From Natranaerofaba carboxydovora (GTDB lineage: Bacteria > Bacillota > Natranaerobiia > Natranaerobiales > Natranaerofabaceae): a stretch of 64,000 nucleotides of DNA. The notes below the pieces were generated by a model. That model was not told where the DNA came from. It was given only the letters and a program-made list of their open reading frames with translations, and made no database searches. The DNA lies in the NCBI RefSeq assembly GCF_022539405.1, contig NZ_CP054394.1:3012501-3076500 (forward strand), in the 5' to 3' direction. The translations under genes were made by a program, and so were the position numbers. This document shows, piece after piece, positions 43,739-51,775 of the stretch. How positions within the stretch are numbered: position 1 is the stretch's first letter; every line of letters starts with the position of its first letter.

Positions 43739-44686
43739 TTGAGTAAAGATAAAGATGGAATAAAAATTTTTACTGGTAATGCAAATCCTGACTTAGCTGA
43801 AGAGATTGCGGACTACCTTAAAGTTGAACTAGGGAAGGGTCAAGTTGTAAGATTTAGCGATGGAGAAATTGATGTTATTATAGAAGAAAGCGTAAGGGGT
43901 TCTGATGTTTTTGTAATTCAACCGATTTGTGCTCCTGCAAATGAGAATCTAATGGAACTTCTAGTTATGCTAGATGCTCTTAAAAGAGCTTCTGCAAAAA
44001 ATATTAATGTTGTTATTCCATACTATGGTTATGCTAGAAAAGATAGAAAAGCTAGAGCCAGAGATCCGATTACAGCAAAGCTAGTGGCAGATTTATTAAC
44101 CACAGCAGGAGCAAACAGAATTATATCTATGGATCTTCATGCTGACCAAATCCAGGGCTTTTTTGATATTCCCGTGGATCACTTGATGGGGGGGCCTATA
44201 ATAGGAAGGTATTTTAAAGAAAAAGATATGGATAATGTTGTGATTGTTTCTCCGGATATGGGAGGAGTCCCCAGAGCAAGGGCCCTTGCGGAGATTTTAG
44301 ATTCTCCTATTGCTATAATTGACAAGCGTAGACCTGTGGATAATGTGGCTGAGGTTATGAATGTTGTAGGGGATGTTAAAGATAAATCAGCAATACTAAT
44401 TGATGATTTAATTGACACAGCAGGGACTATAACCCTTGGGTCGGAAGCTCTTTTGCAAAAGGGAGCTAAAGAAGTATATGCCTGTTGTACACATCCTGTG
44501 TTAAGTGGACCTGCAATTGACAGGATCAAGGAATCACCTATTAAGGAAATGGTGGTAACAAATACTATCCCAATTCCTCCTGAAAAAAAATTGGACAAGA
44601 TCAGCACTTTATCTGTTGCTCCTTTAATAGGGGAGGCAATATTAAGGATTCACAACAAAACTTCAGTTAGTACTCTTTTTGACTGA
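43739..44686 (+). CDS. prs: Ribose-phosphate pyrophosphokinase
   Basis: Prs makes PRPP from ribose-5-phosphate and ATP, supplying purine, pyrimidine, NAD and histidine synthesis and the PurR effector. 315 residues. Motifs are [62 protein letters not shown] and the PRPP loop [15 protein letters not shown] 43739 has CAGGAGGG upstream. It forms an operon with glmU. Confidence 0.98.
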   Translation: MSKDKDGIKIFTGNANPDLAEEIADYLKVELGKGQVVRFSDGEIDVIIEESVRGSDVFVIQPICAPANENLMELLVMLDALKRASAKNINVVIPYYGYARKDRKARARDPITAKLVADLLTTAGANRIISMDLHADQIQGFFDIPVDHLMGGPIIGRYFKEKDMDNVVIVSPDMGGVPRARALAEILDSPIAIIDKRRPVDNVAEVMNVVGDVKDKSAILIDDLIDTAGTITLGSEALLQKGAKEVYACCTHPVLSGPAIDRIKESPIKEMVVTNTIPIPPEKKLDKISTLSVAPLIGEAILRIHNKTSVSTLFD

Positions 44687-44727
44687 ATTTTTACTAAAGA
44701 AATTTAATTAAATTTAAAATTATTATT

Positions 44728-44756
44728 TGACTTGAAAAAAAATAATGTATATACTA
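44728..44756 (+). promoter_or_regulatory. Housekeeping-type promoter of ctc
   Basis: TTGACT 44728-44733, 17-bp spacer, TATACT 44751-44756. In Bacillus ctc is a sigma-B gene; no sigma-B sequence is seen here. Confidence 0.72.
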
Positions 44757-44821
44757 TATTCTGATATCCTTCGAATAATATTGATTAATATTTTTGGATA
44801 AACCAAGAAAGGAGTTTATAT

Positions 44822-45487
44822 ATGGAAAGGATTGAAATTAAAGCTAGTACGAGAGGAAAGACTAAAAAGAGTGAGAGAAATAGGCTTCGAAAAGAAGGTA
44901 AGGTGCCTGCTGTTGTTTATGGGAGAGAGCTTGATAGCAGAAGTCTTGTTGTAAGTGTCAAGGATTTGAACAGGGTGCTAAACACAAAAGCAGGGGAAAA
45001 CGTTTTGCTCCAATTAAATATTGAAGGTGAAGGAAACCACCCTGTGATGTTTAATGAAATTCAAAGAGACCCAATAAAGGAGTACTTCTTGCATGTAGAC
45101 TTTTATGCAATAGACCTTAAAGAAAAACTAGAAGTTAGCGTGCCATTGAACATAGTTGGAGAGCCTAAAGGTACAGAAGAAGGTGGAGTAGCCCAGTATC
45201 AGATGCGCGAAATTGAGCTTAGCTGTCTACCTACTAACATACCTGATAGTATTGATGTTGATGTGAGTGAAGTTGATATTAACGAAAGCTTAAGCGCTCG
45301 TGATCTGCCTCTCCCAGAAGGTTCAGAACTTGTTACAGACCCAGATGAGACTATTATGTCCGTTGTAGTACCGACGGAAGAACCTGCAGAAGAGCCTGAA
45401 GAAGAAGGCGAAGAAGGTGAAGAAGGCGAAGAATTAAAAGAAGGTGAAGAAGCACAAGAAGAAAGTGAAGAAGAATCAGAAGAATAA
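44822..45487 (+). CDS. rplY: 50S ribosomal protein L25/general stress protein Ctc
   Basis: This is a 221-residue L25 of the long Ctc type. It has an N-terminal 5S rRNA-binding domain (about 1-92; GKTKKSERNRLRKEGKVPAV, NEIQRDPIKEYFLHVDF), then a C-terminal TL5-like beta domain (about 93-185) and an extremely acidic tail rich in EEGE (about 190-221). The tail is longer and more acidic than usual, fitting a salt-adapted proteome. ATG follows AAAGGAG. It lies between prs and pth as in Bacillus. Confidence 0.95.
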   Translation: MERIEIKASTRGKTKKSERNRLRKEGKVPAVVYGRELDSRSLVVSVKDLNRVLNTKAGENVLLQLNIEGEGNHPVMFNEIQRDPIKEYFLHVDFYAIDLKEKLEVSVPLNIVGEPKGTEEGGVAQYQMREIELSCLPTNIPDSIDVDVSEVDINESLSARDLPLPEGSELVTDPDETIMSVVVPTEEPAEEPEEEGEEGEEGEELKEGEEAQEESEEESEE

Positions 45488-45492
45488 ACTAC

Positions 45493-45550
45493 TTGTCTCT
45501 CGTACTGTCTTTAGAAGAACTGACTTTTGAAAGGATGGTATGAGAGACAA
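45493..45550 (+). other. Large hairpin between ctc and pth
   Basis: A 13-bp stem (45493-45505 with 45538-45550; one G-U pair) starting TTGTCTCTC encloses a 32-nt loop. No T run follows, so it is not a classical terminator. It could be a processing site or a weak attenuator between the two genes. Confidence 0.65.
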
Positions 45551-45649
45551 TTAAACTTGTTATATTGTAAATTGTAATTAAATAGGTTCGATAAATAGGC
45601 GTGATCTTATATTAAGATGACGTCTTATATTTTTGATGGAGGGATAAAT

Positions 45650-46213
45650 GTGAATCTTATTGTAGGGCTTGGAAATCCCGGGGTAAAATATAAAGAAACT
45701 CGCCATAATGTTGGATTTATGGTAGTTGAGGAAGTTGCTAAAAGAAATGAAGAGAAGATAGATCAGAGTAAATATAAGTCCATATATGGGCAGGTTTTAA
45801 TAGAAAATGAAAAAGCATTTCTTATAAAACCTATGACATACATGAATAAAAGTGGTGAATCTCTGATACAGTGGAAAAACTTTTACAAAATAGAAAACAA
45901 AAATATTCTTGTGATTTACGATGACATGGATATGGAAGAAGGAAAAATAAAAATTAAGCCACAAGGTGGTGCAGGGGGACATAGGGGACTGGCCTCTATT
46001 ATCAATTGTCTTGGAAGTGAACAGATACCTAGATTAAAAATTGGCATTGGAAAACCAAAACCCCCCATACAACCATCGGATTATGTACTTCAAAAGTTTA
46101 ATGATGAGGAGCTTGAAGTGATAAAACAAGTGATCGGTCAGGCGGCAAGGGCAGCAGAAGAGTTTTGTTATAAGCCCTTAGAGGATATCATGACAAAATA
46201 TAACAGCTATTGA
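45650..46213 (+). CDS. pth: Peptidyl-tRNA hydrolase
   Basis: Pth releases peptides from peptidyl-tRNA that drops off ribosomes. 187 residues, normal size. Motifs are LIVGLGNPGVKYKETRHNVGF with the catalytic histidine, FLIKPMTYMNKSGES, VIYDDMDMEEGKIKIK, and GGAGGHRGLASI. GTG 45650 lies after GATGGAGGG; the longer frame to 45617 has no ribosome site. In Bacillus this is spoVC, followed by fin and mfd; fin is absent here. Confidence 0.97.
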   Translation: MNLIVGLGNPGVKYKETRHNVGFMVVEEVAKRNEEKIDQSKYKSIYGQVLIENEKAFLIKPMTYMNKSGESLIQWKNFYKIENKNILVIYDDMDMEEGKIKIKPQGGAGGHRGLASIINCLGSEQIPRLKIGIGKPKPPIQPSDYVLQKFNDEELEVIKQVIGQAARAAEEFCYKPLEDIMTKYNSY

Positions 46214-46218
46214 TTATT

Positions 46219-46767
46219 TTAAAAAAGTATAAAATATGCACCCATTATCACCAGCAATACTCCTCCTACAAGCTCTCCTTTGTTTTTTATGTATTTGGTT
46301 AACTGCCCACCAAGTAAAAGTCCAACTGCTGTCATAATAAAGGCTATACCACCAAAAATTAAAGCTATTAAAATAGAAGCTGCACCTGCAAGGCCAAGGG
46401 TTAAGCCAACTGTTAAGGCATCAATACTAACTGTAACAGCAAAAACTAGCAAACCGGTACCTCTGGTTAGATCAAATTTTGATGCTTTATCCTGTCCTTC
46501 CTGATATTGCACTATCATTTTGTAGCCTAAAAAAATTAATATAGCACCTGCAATAAAATCGCCAATCTCTTCTAAAAAGCCGGCTAAAAAGCTGCCCAAA
46601 TAAATACCAATTAACGGCATTATTACGTGAAAAGCTCCTATCAATAATGCAATTTTTCCTATCCGTTGCAGTCTAAGAGTTTTGGTAGTCCCTACACCAA
46701 GAGATACGGAGAAGGCATCTGATGCAACGGCCACTGCTACCATAGTCATTATAAGTAAATTTGGCAT
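46219..46767 (-). CDS. MntP-like manganese efflux pump
   Basis: This is a 182-residue membrane protein with six hydrophobic helices, matching the MntP (YebN) family that exports Mn2+. Visible motifs are VASDAFSVSLGVG in helix 1 and the symmetry-related VSIDALTVGLTLGL in helix 4, each with the conserved aspartate. GAFHVIMPLIGIYLGSFL lies between. ATG has ATAGGAGGT upstream. It is convergent with pth and interrupts the pth-mfd pairing. Together with the ZIP and GDT1 genes it makes three possible metal transporters in the window. Confidence 0.88.
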   Translation of the reverse strand: MPNLLIMTMVAVAVASDAFSVSLGVGTTKTLRLQRIGKIALLIGAFHVIMPLIGIYLGSFLAGFLEEIGDFIAGAILIFLGYKMIVQYQEGQDKASKFDLTRGTGLLVFAVTVSIDALTVGLTLGLAGAASILIALIFGGIAFIMTAVGLLLGGQLTKYIKNKGELVGGVLLVIMGAYFILF

Positions 46768-46922
46768 GATTACCTCCTATAGTTTATAAATTTGATTCAT
46801 CAAAATATTATAACCTAAAATATAAAATAAAAACAGGTAAATATAAATTGTTAAAAAGAGCTAGTATACTTATATAGTAAATTTTTTATAATAAAATATA
46901 AAAAAGATAAATGGGTGAAAAA

Positions 46923-47306
46923 ATGGCTTTATTTGCGGGATTGTTGGCAGGGATGTGTGCTTTCTTGTATAATTTATTTGTTACATCTTTTTATAAAGAC
47001 TCTGAATTTTATAAGATTGTATTTTCCCCAGTTGTTGAAGAGTTGACTAAAACTAGTGGGGCAGTGCTATTAGATGCAAATTTAATTTTAACCCATAGTG
47101 TTTTTGGGGTTATAGAATTTTTTTTTGATGTATATTACAACAAAAGTTCAGTTGAAACTGGAATTTTTGCTATTGCTTTTCACACTATATTTGGTACGGT
47201 TACTTTGATAGTGAAATTTTATACTGGCTATTTATCTCTAGGTATTTTACTTGCAATTTCACTCCATTTAACCATGAATTATATTATATATAAAAAGGCC
47301 CGGTAG
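46923..47306 (+). CDS. Very small PrsW-like intramembrane protease candidate
   Basis: This is a 127-residue membrane protein with about four hydrophobic segments. In order it shows P-V-V-E-E-L-T-K (E-E-x-x-K), THSVFGVIEFFFD (x-x-F-G-x-x-E), AFHTIFGTVTL (H-x-x-x-G) and SLHLTMNYII (H-x-x-x-N). This order of glutamates and histidines on successive helices is that of PrsW/CAAX-type intramembrane metalloproteases, but the protein is about half the usual size. ATG 46923 follows GGGTGA; ATG 46911 is part of that site. Immediately upstream of mfd. The protease call is inference; if wrong, it is an unknown membrane protein. Confidence 0.6.
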   Translation: MALFAGLLAGMCAFLYNLFVTSFYKDSEFYKIVFSPVVEELTKTSGAVLLDANLILTHSVFGVIEFFFDVYYNKSSVETGIFAIAFHTIFGTVTLIVKFYTGYLSLGILLAISLHLTMNYIIYKKAR

Positions 47307-47334
47307 ATTTGGTCGTTATGTTGGAGGGATTACT

Positions 47335-50300
47335 ATTACTGGATTGATCGATATTCTTAAAAAAGATGAGGTTTTTTACAGAATAAGTGATAATGTATTA
47401 AAAGATAAAAACCAGCTAATTACTGGTATATCAGAAAGCCAGAAAAGTCTATTTATTTCAACTTTGTATCAACATTATAAAAAAAAGATTTTGGTACTAA
47501 CTCAAGACAACTATGAAGCAGAAAAAATATATACTGATCTAAGCAATTGGTTAGATAAGGATGAATTATTTCTTTATCCGGGTCATTCTGTGCTTCCTTT
47601 TGAGATGATAGGACACAGCAAAGATGTAGAATATGAGAGAGCAAAATTTTTTCACTGTCTCTTTTCTAAAAAGCCTTATGTAGTAGTGATATCGGTAAAA
47701 GCTTTTTGTGAGAAATTGCCCCCTAAAGAAGTTGTTGAAAGGAATATAGTTAATGTAAAAAGCGGCGAAAATGTAGAAATGGATGAGTTGTTAAAGCGCC
47801 TTGTTAGTTTGGGTTATGAAAAGGTGCAAATGGTTGAAGCTCCAGGACAGTTTAGCAGCAGGGGTGGCATAATAGATGTTTTTTCTATGGCTGAAGATTA
47901 TCCTGTAAGGCTGGAACTTTTTGATGATGAAATAGAATCTTTAAGATATTTTGATGTAAAAACTCAAAGATCCGTTGATGAATTAAGTGAAATATTGATT
48001 CCCCCCAAAAATTATCTGGTGTTAGAAAAAAGCCTGATTGAAAAAGGTTCTAAAGCTATACAAAAGGAACTTAAAAATATTTCTGCTAAATTAACTAAAA
48101 AAGGGAAAAATTATGAGGCAAACAACTTAAAAGATAGGGTTAATCAGGAATTAGAATTTATCAAACAGGGGCTATATGTTTCTGGATCACAAAGATATAT
48201 TAACTTCTTTTATGATAACATAGATGATTTTTTGGGTTTAATATCAGATGATACTCTTATATGGCTAGATGAAGCTAATCGCTTGAAAGAAAGTTATGAG
48301 TTTTTGGAGCACCAGATCGAAGAAGTATCTTCTTCTCTTTTGCAGGAAGGTAAGATACTTCCTTCCGAGAGTGACTTGTTTTTCAGACTAGAAGATATTA
48401 TTAGTCCGTGTAAGAATCCTGTTATATTTTCACAAGGGCTAAAGCGTGAAGTTCCTTTCAAAAAGCCTATAAGTATAGAAACCCTGTCAAGCAAGCCGAT
48501 GACAAGCTTTCAAGGAAATTGGGAGCTTTTTATCGGAGAGTTAAAACAATGGACCTATGATAAATATAAGATAATAATTCTTGCACCAAATGAAGAAAGG
48601 GTTAAAGCTTTAATAGAAAATTTAACAGCAGAAAGTATTAATGCTAGATTTGTAAAAGATTTTTCTGAGAGTATTGAGAGTATTGATGATAAGTCAGAGG
48701 TTTTGGTGACGGTAGGACAATTGAATAAAGGCTTTGCCTACCAAAATGCAGGCCTTGTTATTGTCAGTTATAAAGATATTTTTGGGGACAAGAAAAAAAC
48801 CAGGATTAAAAGAGAAAAGAAACGTGAGGATACAATTAAGCTTTCTGACTACAGAGAGCTTAATGTAGGGGATTATGTAGTTCATGAACAGCATGGAATT
48901 GGTGAATACTTGGGGGTTAGTACCCTTGAAGTTAATGGACTTTTTAAGGATTACCTACACATAAAATATGCGGGAAATGATAAATTATATATTCCAACCG
49001 ATCAGATCCACGAAATAGAAAAGTTTGTAGGAGGAGAAGGGAAGAAACCAAAGCTTTCCTCCCTTGGAGGAGGAGAATGGAATAAAGTTAAGAAAAAGGT
49101 GAAAAAGTCAGTTCATGATCTTGCAAAAGAACTTTTAGACCTTTATGCCAAGAGAAATGCCCAAAAAGGTTATGCATTTAGCCCGGATACTCCCTGGCAA
49201 AAAGAATTTGAAGATTATTTTCCTTATGAATTAACCCCTGATCAAAAGAAAGCGATTGAAGAAGTGAAAAATGATATGGAAAAAGAAAAAGTGATGGATA
49301 GGCTGTTGTGTGGAGATGTAGGTTATGGTAAGACAGAGGTGGCAATGAGAGCAGCGTTTAAGGCAATTATGGACGGCAAACAGGTGGCTATGTTAGTTCC
49401 AACCACTATTCTCGGAGAGCAGCATTATAAGACCTTTATAGAAAGATTTAATCCCTTTCCTGTTGATATCAGGGTTCTTTCTAGATTTAGCACCCTAGCT
49501 GAAGAAAAAGAAATTTTTGAAGGGATTAAAGAAGGCAAAATAGATATATTAATAGGGACTCATAAACTGCTGAATGAAAAAGTTAAATTTAAGGACCTGG
49601 GTTTATTAATAATAGATGAAGAACAGCGGTTTGGTGTCAAACATAAAGAACGGATAAAAATGCTAAGAAAAAATGTAGATGTCCTTACAATGACTGCAAC
49701 TCCAATTCCAAGAACTCTTCATATGTCTCTTGTTAGTGTAAGAGACTTAAGTGTAATTGAGACACCGCCACAGGGAAGATTCCCGGTACAGACTTATGTT
49801 ATGGAGTATTCCCCACAGCTAATAAGAGAAGCTATTAGAAGGGAACTTAATAGAGATGGACAGGTTTATGTAGTTTATAATAGAGTGCAGGGGATTAATA
49901 AAATTGCAAAAGAAGTTATGGAACTAGTCCCAGAAGCAAATATAACAGTAGCTCATGGTCAGATGGCTGAAAGAAAACTAGAAAAAGTGATGCTTGATTT
50001 TTTAGAAAAGGAATACGATGTTTTGGTATCAACATCAATTGTGGAGGCAGGACTTGATATTCAAAATGTAAATACAATAATTATTTTTGACGCTGATAGA
50101 ATGGGATTATCTCAGCTTTATCAGCTTCGCGGAAGAGTAGGAAGAAGTGACAAAATGGCGTATGCTTATCTGACATATCGAAAAGACAAAGTTCTAACAA
50201 AAGAAGCTGAAAAACGTCTTCAAGCTATAAAAGAATTCACAGAGCTTGGTTCTGGCTTTAAGCTAGCTTTAAGGGATCTAGAGATAAGAGGTGCTGGGAA

Positions 50301-50901
50301 TATCTTAGGTCCAGAGCAGCATGGTTTCATAATGGCCGTAGGATTTGATATGTACTGTAAAATGTTAGAAGACGCAGTAAAAAATATTAGAGGTGAATCT
50401 GAAGAAGATACCCAAGAAACAAAGACTCAAACAACTCCACAAGTAGAACTGAATTTAAATGCTTATCTTCCTTTTGATTATATTCCAGACCACGGTCAAA
50501 AGATAGATATCTACCAAAAGGTCAGTAAGATTGAAAGTTTAAAAGAAAATGAAGATCTTTATGAAGAGTTAAAAGATCGCTTTGGTCCACCGCCACAGCC
50601 GGCTTTAAATTTGCTTGATGTGGCAGCAATAAAAATAAAAGCAAAAAGTTGTGGGATAGGCTCTATTAGGGAAGAAGATAGCATTATTTTACTTGAGTTT
50701 AATTCAATGGAAAATATAAAAGGTCAAAAACTACTTATGCTTACAGAAAAGTTCAGGGATCGTTTGACAGTTTCTTATTCTGATGTATTGATACTAAAAC
50801 TAAACAAAAAAGGACTCAGCGAAGATAAAATCTTAAAAATATTAAAAGAATTGCTTGATTCTCTATCAAAACTGAGAATGGACGAAGTAAAAAGCAGTTA
50901 A
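47335..50901 (+). CDS. mfd: Transcription-repair coupling factor Mfd (possible AUU start)
   Basis: Mfd displaces stalled RNA polymerase and recruits UvrA. 1188 residues. It has a UvrB-like N-terminal region (VLTQDNYEAEKIY, FSSRGGIIDVFS), the RNA polymerase-interaction domain (GDYVVHEQHGIGEYLG), RecG-like translocase motifs (Walker A LLCGDVGYGKTEVAMRA, Walker B LLIIDEEQRFGVKHKE, TATPIPRTLHMS, QLYQLRGRVGRS) and a C-terminal UvrA-binding domain. The nearest canonical start, TTG 47344, lies 15 nt from the Shine-Dalgarno GGAGGG (47323-47328), too far for normal use. In-frame ATT 47335 lies 6 nt after it. The coordinate given assumes ATT. Confidence 0.95.
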   Translation: MTGLIDILKKDEVFYRISDNVLKDKNQLITGISESQKSLFISTLYQHYKKKILVLTQDNYEAEKIYTDLSNWLDKDELFLYPGHSVLPFEMIGHSKDVEYERAKFFHCLFSKKPYVVVISVKAFCEKLPPKEVVERNIVNVKSGENVEMDELLKRLVSLGYEKVQMVEAPGQFSSRGGIIDVFSMAEDYPVRLELFDDEIESLRYFDVKTQRSVDELSEILIPPKNYLVLEKSLIEKGSKAIQKELKNISAKLTKKGKNYEANNLKDRVNQELEFIKQGLYVSGSQRYINFFYDNIDDFLGLISDDTLIWLDEANRLKESYEFLEHQIEEVSSSLLQEGKILPSESDLFFRLEDIISPCKNPVIFSQGLKREVPFKKPISIETLSSKPMTSFQGNWELFIGELKQWTYDKYKIIILAPNEERVKALIENLTAESINARFVKDFSESIESIDDKSEVLVTVGQLNKGFAYQNAGLVIVSYKDIFGDKKKTRIKREKKREDTIKLSDYRELNVGDYVVHEQHGIGEYLGVSTLEVNGLFKDYLHIKYAGNDKLYIPTDQIHEIEKFVGGEGKKPKLSSLGGGEWNKVKKKVKKSVHDLAKELLDLYAKRNAQKGYAFSPDTPWQKEFEDYFPYELTPDQKKAIEEVKNDMEKEKVMDRLLCGDVGYGKTEVAMRAAFKAIMDGKQVAMLVPTTILGEQHYKTFIERFNPFPVDIRVLSRFSTLAEEKEIFEGIKEGKIDILIGTHKLLNEKVKFKDLGLLIIDEEQRFGVKHKERIKMLRKNVDVLTMTATPIPRTLHMSLVSVRDLSVIETPPQGRFPVQTYVMEYSPQLIREAIRRELNRDGQVYVVYNRVQGINKIAKEVMELVPEANITVAHGQMAERKLEKVMLDFLEKEYDVLVSTSIVEAGLDIQNVNTIIIFDADRMGLSQLYQLRGRVGRSDKMAYAYLTYRKDKVLTKEAEKRLQAIKEFTELGSGFKLALRDLEIRGAGNILGPEQHGFIMAVGFDMYCKMLEDAVKNIRGESEEDTQETKTQTTPQVELNLNAYLPFDYIPDHGQKIDIYQKVSKIESLKENEDLYEELKDRFGPPPQPALNLLDVAAIKIKAKSCGIGSIREEDSIILLEFNSMENIKGQKLLMLTEKFRDRLTVSYSDVLILKLNKKGLSEDKILKILKELLDSLSKLRMDEVKSS

Positions 50902-50921
50902 ATCAGGATATAAAAGGTAGT

Positions 50922-50951
50922 GTATAAAATCTATTCTTCTAATAAATACTA
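50922..50951 (+). promoter_or_regulatory. Sigma-G/F-like promoter of spoVT
   Basis: GTATA (50922-50926), an 18-bp spacer and AATACTA (50945-50951) resemble the forespore consensus G-H-A-T-R / C-A-T-N-N-T-A with one mismatch. Bacillus spoVT is sigma-G dependent. Confidence 0.5.
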
Positions 50952-51006
50952 ACACTACAAAGCATAACCAAATGAGGAATGTCAGTTAAAAAGGAGGTAG
51001 GGAACA

Positions 51007-51561
51007 TTGAAAGCAACGGGTATAGTTAGAAGAATAGATGACCTAGGTAGAGTTGTAATACCTAAAGAAATAAGAAGAACTCTTAGGATAAGAGAGGGGG
51101 ACCCGCTGGAGATATTTGTTGATAGAGAAGGCGAAGTAATATTAAAGAAGTATTCTCCTATTGGAGAGTTAGGCGAATTTGCTCAGGAATATGCGGATGC
51201 TATTTATGAATCGGTAGAACATATTGTGTGTATATCTGATCGTGATATGATAATTGCAGCAGCAGGTGCCCCAAAAAAAGAATTTCAAAATCGTGCTGTA
51301 TCTCCGGCAGTAGAGAGGGTTATGGATGATAGGCAGGCAATAATAATCAACGATCCAAGCGAACATCCTTATTATAAAAGTGCTGATGAAGAAGTGTTTA
51401 CCAAATTTCAAGCTGAAGTAATATCTCCAATTGTTGCACAAGGTGATGCCATCGGGGCAGTTATTATTGGAAGTAAAGAGAAAAATGTAGAAATGGGAGA
51501 TCTAGAATTTAAAATTGCCCAAACGGCGGCAGGATTTTTGGCAAAACAAATGGAACAATAA
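51007..51561 (+). CDS. spoVT: SpoVT, forespore transcription regulator
   Basis: This is a 184-residue SpoVT with an N-terminal AbrB-type DNA-binding domain (MKATGIVRRIDDLGRVVIPK...EIRRTLRIREGDPLEIFVD, about 1-52) and a C-terminal GAF-like domain (about 58-184). In Bacillus it tunes sigma-G genes in the developing forespore. TTG 51007 has AAAGGAGGTAG upstream. It sits directly after mfd as in Bacillus, and has its own terminator. Confidence 0.97.
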   Translation: MKATGIVRRIDDLGRVVIPKEIRRTLRIREGDPLEIFVDREGEVILKKYSPIGELGEFAQEYADAIYESVEHIVCISDRDMIIAAAGAPKKEFQNRAVSPAVERVMDDRQAIIINDPSEHPYYKSADEEVFTKFQAEVISPIVAQGDAIGAVIIGSKEKNVEMGDLEFKIAQTAAGFLAKQMEQ

Positions 51562-51563
51562 CA

Positions 51564-51590
51564 GGGAGCGTCAAACGCTCCCCTTTTTCT
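51564..51590 (+). terminator. Intrinsic terminator of spoVT
   Basis: Perfect stem GGGAGCG (51564-51570) with CGCTCCC (51576-51582), loop TCAAA, then CTTTTTCTTT. Confidence 0.92.
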
Positions 51591-51633
51591 TTAGTTAAAC
51601 TCATCGGCGAATTCGTTTAGTAATTACATCGGC

Positions 51634-51723
51634 GTCATTAGGCCTTATTTATCCTGCTTTCTCATCAAGATGTATTGCAATTAAAAACAAAACTTTGTTC
51701 ATATGACTTTTTGTACCAGAATC
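51634..51723. repeat. Dispersed repeat, copy E (90 bp)
   Basis: Inverse-oriented copy of the repeat at 40285-40374, with four substitutions in 90 bases. It ends CTTTTTGTACCAGAATC, the same end as copy D. Lies between spoVT and mazG. Confidence 0.9.
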
Positions 51724-51775
51724 ATAAATAACTAAAAATAAAAGAAGAAAGGGGGTTAAAGCCGTTACAAGATGT

